From Lachnospiraceae bacterium UBA7729 (GTDB lineage Bacteria > Bacillota > Clostridia > Lachnospirales > Lachnospiraceae): a stretch of 13,014 nt of DNA. Location of the stretch: contig DLFD01000038.1 of NCBI GenBank assembly GCA_002482005.1, positions 2,374 through 15,387 on the forward strand. The letters are read 5' to 3'. This document shows, in pieces, positions 1 through 9,458 of the stretch (positions are counted from its first letter, which is position 1; the number at the start of each line of letters is the position of its first letter). Made by a program: the position numbers and the translations under genes. A model generated the notes under the pieces. That model did no database searches. It had not been told where the DNA came from and saw only the letters and a list, made by a program, of their open reading frames with translations.

Positions 1-58
1 CTGCGGTTCCTTCGCCTGGGCCGAATCAAGACTGATCAATACGAACTAAGATAGAGAA

Positions 59-106
59 AAGCCGGCTAAGGAGATAACAGGAAAAGTCATCTTCCTTAGC
101 CGGCTT
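59..106 (-). terminator. Intrinsic terminator of the gltBD operon
   Basis: A perfect 14-bp inverted repeat (arms 59-72 and 93-106, core GCCGGCTAAGGA) encloses a 20-nt loop. Read on the minus strand, the stem is followed directly by TTTTCTCTATC, a short U-rich tail. It lies about 110 nt after the gltD stop codon, which suits the end of the gltB-gltD transcript. The plus-strand side (CTTCTTGTATC) is also T-rich, so it may act in both directions if a gene converges from the left. Positions 1-58 show no recognisable gene or site. Confidence 0.75.
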
Positions 107-112
107 CTTGTA

Positions 113-200
113 TCTTCGCCGTCAAGTCTGACCTGTATACCGCTGCCAGGCTAACCCTTGTTCCTTGCCGTCAGGCCCTGCATGTATATCACTGCCAGAT
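113..200. repeat. Degenerate 49-bp-period direct repeat behind gltD
   Basis: Two related stretches of roughly 35 nt, about 113-150 and 162-199, share the blocks GCCGTCA, TGTATA and CTGCCA in the same order and at the same spacing. GCCGTCA starts at 118 and 167, and CTGCCA starts at 143 and 192. A weaker third echo (CTGTAT near 206) runs towards the gltD stop codon. No open reading frame or RNA gene was recognised here. It is probably an old, decayed tandem duplication between the end of gltD and its terminator. Confidence 0.45.
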
Positions 201-214
201 TCTGCCTGTATCCT

Positions 215-1708
215 TTACTGCACTCTGAGATTCGTGTACCCCATCAGACTCTTGTCCACTGCCTGCGCGCACTCCCTGCCCTGACGGATCGCCTTGACGA
301 CCAGGGACTGGCCGGTGTGGCAGTCGCCGCATGTGAAGACTTTTTCTACGGAAGTCTGATACTTTCCTGCCTCCGTCTTCACATTCGACCGTTCGGTCGT
401 ATCAACTCCGAACGCATCGGTCACATACTTCTCCGGTCCGAGGAAGCCTGCCGCGATGACGAGGACGTCGCACGGAAGCTCTTTCTCGGAGCCCGGCACC
501 TCGGTCATTGTCCTTCTTCCGGTTGCCGGGTCCTTGCCGAACTTGAGTTTCACGGTCTTGACCGCGCGCAGATTGCCATCCTTGTCCTTCAGGAATTCCT
601 TGACCGTGGTCTCATAGACACGCGGGTCATGCCCGAAGAGGGCGATTGCCTCCTCCTGGCCATAATCAGTCTTGCTGATCCTCGGCCACTCCGGCCATGG
701 ATTCGATGCCGCACGTGTGTCCGGTGCCTTCGGCATCATCTCGATCGAGGTCACCGACTTGCAGCCATGCCGGATCGCAGTACCGGTGCAGTCATTGCCG
801 GTATCACCGCCGCCGACGATGATCACATCTTTACCCTTGGTCTCGACATACTTCCCATCCGCAAAATCTGAATCAAGAAGACTCTTCGTATTCTGTTTCA
901 GGAAGTCCACAGCAAAATAGATTCCCTTTGCGTCACGTCCCGGACCTTTCAGATCGCGTGCGTTCTTGGACCCGACTGCCAGGATGACTACATCGTACTT
1001 CTTCAGCAGATCTTTGGGCTTCACGTCCTTGCCTACATCCACTCCGGTCACAAATGTGACTCCCTCTGCTTTCATCACTTCGATCTTCCGGTCGATGATG
1101 TGCTTCTCCAGCTTCATGTTGGGGATTCCGTACATCAGGAGTCCGCCCACACGGTCATCGCGCTCGTAGACAGTGACCAGATGTCCTCTGTGGTTCAGCA
1201 TGTCTGCGCAGGCAAGTCCGCTTGGGCCGGACCCGATGATCGCGACCTTCTTGCCGGTCCTCACCTTCGGAGGCTTCGGACCGGCATAGCCATGTGCATA
1301 CGCATATTCAATAATGGCATATTCATTGTCTCTGGTTGCTACCGGGTCATCCCATACGCCGCATGTGCATGCCTTCTCGCAGAGAGCCGGACATACACGT
1401 GACGTAAACTCCGGGAAATTGTTGGTCTTGTGAAGTCTTAAGTAAGCTTCCTCCCAGTTTCCGTGGTAGACCAGATCATTCCACTCCGGACACAGATTGT
1501 GGAGAGGGCAGCCGCTCGTCATGCCGGCCAGCGTCATGCCGGCCTGGCAGAACGGAACGCCGCAGTCCATGCAGCGCGCTCCCTGCTTCTGCTGCTCCTC
1601 CAGGGAAAGATGCTCATGGAACTCATTCCAGTTCTTCACGCGCACCTTCGGATCTTCCGCCTTCGAATCTACCCTGTCATATTCCAGAAATCCCGTAGGC
1701 TTTCCCAT
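215..1708 (-). CDS. gltD: Glutamate synthase [NADPH] small subunit
   Basis: GltD is the flavin and iron-sulfur subunit of glutamate synthase. It oxidises NADPH at FAD and passes electrons through [4Fe-4S] clusters to GltB in the cytosol. The 497-residue product has the family's usual length. An N-terminal ferredoxin-like region holds cysteines at 46, 49, 54, 67 and 73 (RCMDCGVPFCQ) and at 106, 110, 114 and 116 (CPALCEKACTC). Dinucleotide-binding motifs follow at 159-164 (GSGPSG, FAD) and 299-304 (GGGDTG, NADPH), with a late FTCGDC segment. The frame is open 33 codons further upstream to a GTG, but the ATG at 1706-1708 is preferred. It follows AAAGGA with a 7-nt gap and begins MGKPTGFLEYDR, which matches the family's N-terminus. 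It lies 112 nt after gltB, so the two genes form an operon. NADPH rather than NADH use is inferred from the family. Confidence 0.96.
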   Translation of the reverse strand: MGKPTGFLEYDRVDSKAEDPKVRVKNWNEFHEHLSLEEQQKQGARCMDCGVPFCQAGMTLAGMTSGCPLHNLCPEWNDLVYHGNWEEAYLRLHKTNNFPEFTSRVCPALCEKACTCGVWDDPVATRDNEYAIIEYAYAHGYAGPKPPKVRTGKKVAIIGSGPSGLACADMLNHRGHLVTVYERDDRVGGLLMYGIPNMKLEKHIIDRKIEVMKAEGVTFVTGVDVGKDVKPKDLLKKYDVVILAVGSKNARDLKGPGRDAKGIYFAVDFLKQNTKSLLDSDFADGKYVETKGKDVIIVGGGDTGNDCTGTAIRHGCKSVTSIEMMPKAPDTRAASNPWPEWPRISKTDYGQEEAIALFGHDPRVYETTVKEFLKDKDGNLRAVKTVKLKFGKDPATGRRTMTEVPGSEKELPCDVLVIAAGFLGPEKYVTDAFGVDTTERSNVKTEAGKYQTSVEKVFTCGDCHTGQSLVVKAIRQGRECAQAVDKSLMGYTNLRVQ

Positions 1709-1820
1709 ATTCTCGTCCTTTCCATCTGATAAGGCTTGCTCGCCTTGTCCCATCTCGCCTGACGGCTCGATGCGGGTGCGGCTCTCATGCCTTCGCCCCT
1801 GACACACAGATGCCCTGATC

Positions 1821-6374
<4,554 letters not shown>

Positions 6375-6397
6375 ATGACTCCTCCTGAACTATATGC

Positions 6398-6472
6398 TAT
6401 CTGTGCGTCGGCCCGATGCCTTCCCGCATGCCAGCATGCAGGCGGCTCTTCGGCTCGTCGCCAGCACAGATA
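6398..6472 (-). promoter_or_regulatory. Candidate structured RNA in the gltB leader
   Basis: A perfect 9-bp inverted repeat (arms 6398-6406 and 6464-6472; RNA UAUCUGUGC with GCACAGAUA) closes a 57-nt interior. Inside, 6423-6442 forms an 8-bp hairpin, CCUGCAUG with CAUGCGGG, that has one G-U pair and a CUGG loop. The closed element starts exactly where the upstream hairpin's U-tract ends. It finishes about 9 nt before the AGGAGG that serves gltB. That position suits a cis-regulatory leader controlling termination or ribosome access. It does not match any riboswitch I know by eye, so the functional role is inference. Confidence 0.4.
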
Positions 6473-6518
6473 AAAAGGTCGCAAAGAAACGCTTGGATGC
6501 GCTTCTTTGCGACCTTTT
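6473..6518 (-). terminator. Intrinsic terminator or attenuator before gltB
   Basis: Arms 6473-6488 and 6503-6518 form a perfect 16-bp stem (AAAAGGTCGCAAAGAA with TTCTTTGCGACCTTTT). A further 3 bp (CGC with GCG) pair inside, across an A/C mismatch, leaving a 6-nt apical loop. On the minus strand it is followed by TTTTTATC, a usable U-tract. It can terminate the aminotransferase transcript, whose stop codon is about 146 nt upstream. It also falls at the expected start of the gltB transcript, so it may instead be an early attenuator or a 5' protective stem. The plus-strand side has only four T residues. Confidence 0.75.
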
Positions 6519-6522
6519 CCGT

Positions 6523-6551
6523 ACTATACACCAATATTTTCTGATTGTAAA
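6523..6551 (-). promoter_or_regulatory. Sigma-A-type promoter for gltBD
   Basis: Minus-strand hexamers TTTACA (6546-6551) and TATAGT (6523-6528) are separated by exactly 17 nt. Each differs from the vegetative consensus at one base. The expected start is near 6516, about 140 nt before the gltB ATG. No comparably good promoter was found between the hairpin and gltB. Confidence 0.65.
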
Positions 6552-6621
6552 TACTAATCGAAACTTTTTTGTGTCAGAAGTTGAAAAACCTTCTTGTTTT
6601 TTTCTGATACAGATGATGTGT

Positions 6622-6644
6622 GTGACAAAAGTCCCCCCTGGCAC
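6622..6644. repeat. Small imperfect palindrome downstream of the aminotransferase gene
   Basis: On the minus strand GTGCCA, an 11-nt G-rich then T-rich middle, and TGTCAC form an imperfect inverted repeat with 5 of 6 arm pairs. It lies about 20 nt after the aminotransferase stop codon and has no U-tract, so it is not a standard terminator. The layout resembles short palindromic repeats that are scattered between genes in some Clostridia. That resemblance is from memory and has not been tested. Confidence 0.35.
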
Positions 6645-6664
6645 TTGCGTCATTCAGATCCCTG

Positions 6665-7990
6665 TTACTGTACTTCAGCCGGACCAGCAGCTCTTCTTTC
6701 CTCAAGAAGCTTCTGGCATGCCGCATACTTGGTCGCCAGGCTGAGCAGCCTGGTAGCCGTCTTCAGATCATTCAGCGGCGGGAAGGACGGTGCGATACGA
6801 ATGTTGGTATCGTGCGGATCCACTCCCCCCGGCCAGGTAGCGCCAGCCGGAGTCAGGACAACACCGGCCTTGGCACATTTGCGGACCACTTCCTTCGCGC
6901 AGCCTTCCATCGTATCGAAGGAGATGAAATATCCTCCCTTCGGCTTGGTCCACTTTGCGATCCCGAGCCCGCTAAGCTCTTCGTCAAGGATTTCTTCAAC
7001 TGCCTCAAACTTCGGACGAAGGATGTCGGCATGCTTTCTCATATGCTCGACCATGCCGTGGATGTCATGGAAGAAACGGACGTGACGCAGCTGGTTGACC
7101 TTGTCGTGACCGATGGTCTGGACCTTCAGCTGGCGTCTGATATCCTCAAGGTTGTTGAGAGAAGCCGCCATGGCTGCGACGCCGGAGCCCGGGAAGCAGA
7201 CCTTGGAGGTGGAAGCAAACTTGTAGACCAGGTCCGGATTGCCGGCTCTCTTGCACTCTGCAAGGATCTCGATCAGATGGTCCTGATCGTGGTCGTACAG
7301 ATGGTGAATGGTGTATGCGTTATCCCAGTAGATGCGGAAGTCCTTTGCAGCCGGACGCAGACGTGCGAAGCGGCGGACCGTCTCATCGGAGTAGGAATTT
7401 CCGGTCGGGTTAGAGTACTTCGGGACGCACCAGATTCCTTTGATGGACTCGTCGCCAGCGACAAGCTCCTCTACCATATCCATGTCCGGGCCGGTCTCGA
7501 GCATCGGTACCGGTACATTCTCGATGCCGAAGTACTCGGTGATGCGGAAATGTCTGTCGTATCCTGGTACCACGCACAGGAATTTGACTTTATCCAGCTT
7601 GCACCAGGGCGTGCTTCCCATGACTCCGTGGGAATAGGAACGGGAGATCTGGTCATACATGACGTTCAGAGAAGAGTTGCCGTAGATGATCAGGTGATCA
7701 TACGGAACTTCCATCATGTCTCCGATCAGTTCACGCGCTTCCGGGATGCCTCCCAGGACGCCGTAGTTCCGGCAGTCGGTTCCGTCCTCGCAGCGAAGAT
7801 CACTCTCGGAGCTCAGGACATCCATCATGCCCATGGACAGGTCAAGCTGTTCCACACAAGGCTTTCCTCTCGACATGTTCAGCTCGAGCCCCATGCCCTG
7901 CATCTTCTTGTACTCGGCTTTGAGCTTCTTCTCAAGCGCTTCCAGCTCCTCTGTGCTCATCTCAGAATACGGTTTTCTGCCTTCACTCAT
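6665..7990 (-). CDS. PLP-dependent aminotransferase, probably aspartate aminotransferase
   Basis: This is a fold-type I aminotransferase of the Aminotran_MocR type. Characterised members act on aspartate and 2-oxoglutarate; here the substrate is inferred. The 441-residue cytosolic product begins MSEGRKPYSEMSTEELEAL and carries the family signature MSRGKPCVEQLDLS near the N-terminus. It also has SNPTGN, the DNAY segment and STSKV, where Lys263 is the likely Schiff-base lysine for pyridoxal phosphate. The frame is open upstream to a TTG at 8128, with an ATG at 8017 (MITQKW) behind GGAGGAG. The start at 7988-7990 is preferred because GGAG lies 7 nt before it and homologues start near there. Enzymes of this kind consume glutamate made by GltBD, which fits its place beside gltB. 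A near-consensus promoter (8156-8184) gives it its own transcript. Confidence 0.92.
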   Translation of the reverse strand: MSEGRKPYSEMSTEELEALEKKLKAEYKKMQGMGLELNMSRGKPCVEQLDLSMGMMDVLSSESDLRCEDGTDCRNYGVLGGIPEARELIGDMMEVPYDHLIIYGNSSLNVMYDQISRSYSHGVMGSTPWCKLDKVKFLCVVPGYDRHFRITEYFGIENVPVPMLETGPDMDMVEELVAGDESIKGIWCVPKYSNPTGNSYSDETVRRFARLRPAAKDFRIYWDNAYTIHHLYDHDQDHLIEILAECKRAGNPDLVYKFASTSKVCFPGSGVAAMAASLNNLEDIRRQLKVQTIGHDKVNQLRHVRFFHDIHGMVEHMRKHADILRPKFEAVEEILDEELSGLGIAKWTKPKGGYFISFDTMEGCAKEVVRKCAKAGVVLTPAGATWPGGVDPHDTNIRIAPSFPPLNDLKTATRLLSLATKYAACQKLLEERRAAGPAEVQ

Positions 7991-8088
7991 AGCGTCTCTC
8001 CATTTCTGTGTGATCATACTCCTCCGCATCCGGACATATCTGCAGGGATTCCCGGCGTCTTTTCTTTCCCCGGAGAATTCCCTCTCTC

Positions 8089-8339
8089 TCATATGCTTTT
8101 GCTGAATTCGAGTTTCCTGCCTCTGCAATGCCGGATACTGAAACCTTCGCGGTTAATCATAATAAAGCCGGAAACATTTGTAAAGTGTGGATTGAGTCCA
8201 GGCAGCTGTTCTTCATAACAATCGGCGGTTTCCGAAAACTTTTCGGCTGCTTTCGCGGATCATCGCACGCTGCCGCGCTTCTTTTCGTCCTTGCGGATCA
8301 TGACCTGCTGCCGCGCTTCTTTTCGTCCTTGCGGATCAT
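8089..8339 (-). other. Chain of five ATGA-overlapping short ORFs
   Basis: From the SDR stop codon, five short minus-strand frames follow, each starting on an ATG whose last bases form the TGA of the previous one. They span 8298-8339 (13 codons), 8260-8301 (13), 8213-8263 (16), 8157-8216 (19) and 8089-8160 (23). The last TGA overlaps an ATG at 8090-8092, which is in frame with the aminotransferase. The first two encode MIRKDEKKRGSRS and MIRKDEKKRGSVR, from the 38-bp repeats. None except the repeat copies has anything like a ribosome binding site, and the aminotransferase promoter lies inside the chain. Real translation is doubtful; the geometry itself is certain. Confidence 0.2.
8156..8184 (-). 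promoter_or_regulatory. Sigma-A-type promoter for the aminotransferase gene
   Basis: TTTACA (8179-8184) and TATGAT (8156-8161) are read on the minus strand with a 17-nt spacer, one mismatch from consensus in each hexamer. The expected start is near 8149, giving a leader of about 160 nt before the ATG at 7990. Between 7991 and 8335 this promoter, the repeats and the short frames are all that I see. No clear terminator for the SDR gene is present there. The palindrome at 8232-8246 (CCGAAAA/TTTTCGG) lacks a U-tract. Confidence 0.65.
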
Positions 8340-8388
8340 CGTATGCTGCCGCGCTTCTTTTCGTCCTTGCGGATCATCGCACGCTGCC
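8255..8388 (-). repeat. 38-bp tandem repeat across the SDR stop codon, 3.5 copies
   Basis: Three full 38-bp units (8255-8292, 8293-8330, 8331-8368) and a 20-nt partial unit (8369-8388) lie head to tail with no spacer. They are identical except for a six-base block at unit positions 10-15, which reads CGCACG, GACCTG, CGTATG and CGCACG. The partial unit and part of the third are the last codons of the SDR gene. Because 38 is not a multiple of three, each new copy shifts frame and places an ATG over the TGA of the preceding frame. The array probably arose by slippage at the gene's 3' end. Confidence 0.9.
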
Positions 8389-9295
8389 ACATAGCGCCGA
8401 TTCCCACCCTTGCGCTTCTGGGCAGACATCTGGTCAGAAAAAAGGTCCCTGTCTTCGTGAAAATCCCGGGAACTGCGCACAGCCTTCCCTTCTGCATGGC
8501 TTCAAAGCCGATCCGCGCTACCCTGGCCGGATCTGCTGCCATGGCAGGATAGGCTTTGCCGGCGTTCTTCGCCCAGTTCGTCCTGACCGGCCCCGGGCAG
8601 AGTGCCGTGACCGTGACCCCGGTTCCCTTCAGCTCCCCCTTCATAGCCTCCGTGAGTGCAAGGACATATGCCTTGGAGGGACCATATACATTGAAATAAG
8701 GATCCGGGAACATTCCCGCCGTCGAGGAGATGTTCAGGATCTTCCCGTAACCTCTTTCCGCCATGGCAGCCCCGGCCATGCGGCACAGGACCGTCAGGGA
8801 AGTGACGTTCAGGGTGATCAGCCCCTCCATGACCTCAGGGGCCGCATCTACCACACGGCCTGCTTTACCGGCCCCGGCATTGTTGACCAGCTGATCCACC
8901 TTCAGGCCGCGGCGCTGTACCTCCGCCCAGAGAGCCTCCGCCCCGCCTGGCCGGGACAGATCAGCAGGGATGTATTCCACACAGAGATCTCCCTTCCCTT
9001 CGGTCTGCGGATCCGGTCTCACTCTGTATTCAGAATCCTGTACGGACACTGTCCCCTGTCCGGAAGCACGTTCGGACACTGCCCCTTGTCCGGAAGCACA
9101 TGCAGACACTGCAGCAACCGAATTTGCACACGAATTTCCATACTTCTGGTTCAGTTTCTCCGCCAGCGCCTTCATCTTATCTTCCGATCGGGCAGCAAGG
9201 ACAACATGAAAGCCTTCCTTTGCGAAGATCTTCGCAAACTCGGCTCCCATCCCGCCGGAGCCGCCCGTGATCAGTACCGTTTCTCTTTCACGCAT
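8336..9295 (-). CDS. SDR-family NAD(P)-dependent oxidoreductase with a repeat insertion
   Basis: This is a classical short-chain dehydrogenase/reductase, predicted to be a cytosolic NAD(P)(H) oxidoreductase of unknown substrate. Visible motifs are the cofactor loop TGGSGGMG (10-17), NNAG (138-141), Asn163, Ser191 in ISSTAG, and Tyr204/Lys208 in YGPSK, followed by CPGPV. All four catalytic positions are present. The protein is 319 residues, against about 250-260 for close relatives. The excess is a low-complexity insert at about 54-105, including CASGQGAVSE-type repeats, and a tail MIRKDEKKRGSIR made by the 38-bp repeat. The insert falls between the cofactor-domain helix after KYG and the strand EYIPADLS, a loop that could tolerate it. 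The ATG at 9293-9295 follows AAGGA with a 5-nt gap. It is divergent from the C39-like gene. Whether the enzyme still folds and works is uncertain. Confidence 0.9.
   Translation of the reverse strand: MRERETVLITGGSGGMGAEFAKIFAKEGFHVVLAARSEDKMKALAEKLNQKYGNSCANSVAAVSACASGQGAVSERASGQGTVSVQDSEYRVRPDPQTEGKGDLCVEYIPADLSRPGGAEALWAEVQRRGLKVDQLVNNAGAGKAGRVVDAAPEVMEGLITLNVTSLTVLCRMAGAAMAERGYGKILNISSTAGMFPDPYFNVYGPSKAYVLALTEAMKGELKGTGVTVTALCPGPVRTNWAKNAGKAYPAMAADPARVARIGFEAMQKGRLCAVPGIFTKTGTFFLTRCLPRSARVGIGAMWQRAMIRKDEKKRGSIR
9041..9110. repeat. 30-bp palindrome-bearing repeat inside the SDR gene
   Basis: Units start at 9041, 9071 and, as a 10-nt partial, 9101 (TACGGACACT, TTCGGACACT, TGCAGACACT). Each full unit contains a hairpin with CGGACA and TGTCCG arms around an 8-nt C-rich loop, at 9043-9062 and 9073-9092. 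The unit is 30 bp, so it keeps frame and encodes a 10-residue repeat around residues 66-85 of the SDR protein. It looks like the spread of a small palindromic repeat into a coding gene, or slippage of one. Confidence 0.8.
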
Positions 9296-9352
9296 ACAAA
9301 TCCTTCTCTCTTATCAGTACCGCTTCTCTTTCACGCATACAAATCCTTCTCT
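9270..9352. repeat. 43-bp tandem duplication over the SDR start codon
   Basis: Positions 9270-9309 and 9313-9352 match at 39 of 40 bases with a period of 43 bp. Each copy carries the SDR ribosome binding site (AAGGA) and ATG. The upstream copy at 9336-9338 is out of frame with the gene. The near-identity suggests a recent duplication. Confidence 0.9.
9288..9338 (-). other. 16-codon upstream ORF overlapping the SDR start
   Basis: The duplicated AAGGA and ATG open a short frame, MREREAVLIREKDLYA, that begins like the SDR protein. It ends at a TGA (9288-9290) just past the real ATG, overlapping it as ATGCGTGA. If transcription starts upstream of 9338, this frame has as good a ribosome binding site as the SDR gene itself. 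SDR translation would then depend on re-initiation or on internal entry. No expression evidence is available from sequence. Confidence 0.4.
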
Positions 9353-9355
9353 TCG

Positions 9356-9364
9356 TGTTAGAAT
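9356..9364 (+). promoter_or_regulatory. Possible extended -10 promoter for the C39-like gene
   Basis: TGTTAGAAT matches the TG-N-TATAAT extended -10 pattern with one mismatch. No good -35 hexamer is present upstream, which is tolerable for this promoter type. It would give a leader of about 85-90 nt before the ATG at 9459. No clear promoter for the divergent SDR gene was found in the same gap. Confidence 0.3.
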
Positions 9365-9458
9365 GGCATCGTGCGGCACAAGTTCCGGAAGGAGCATGAA
9401 CATATGTACCGCAGCGTATCGCAATATCTTAGTCCATCATACCATGACGGAGATCCTT

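Noticed and set aside
1709..1807. GTG start at 1807 extending gltD by 33 codons
   Set aside because: The extension is not like GltD N-termini, and the ATG at 1708 has a good ribosome binding site.
6577..6604. AGAAG/CTTCT hairpin followed by T residues on the plus strand
   Set aside because: A 5-bp AT-rich stem is too weak, and no plus-strand gene ends there.
6812..8218. Plus-strand open frame of 468 codons opposite the aminotransferase gene
   Set aside because: It is antisense to a clear enzyme gene with intact motifs, its product resembles no family I know, and it runs across the promoter and leader. It is explained by G/C-rich third codon positions.
8232..8246. Palindrome CCGAAAA/TTTTCGG as the SDR terminator
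   Set aside because: Its usable stem is only about 5 bp with no U-tract on the minus strand.
8255..8388. CRISPR-like array
   Set aside because: The 38-bp units touch each other with no spacers, overlap coding sequence, and no cas genes are near.
8291..9361. Plus-strand frame of 356 codons opposite the SDR gene
   Set aside because: The SDR frame carries all family motifs. The opposite frame is low-complexity and includes the repeat arrays read backwards.
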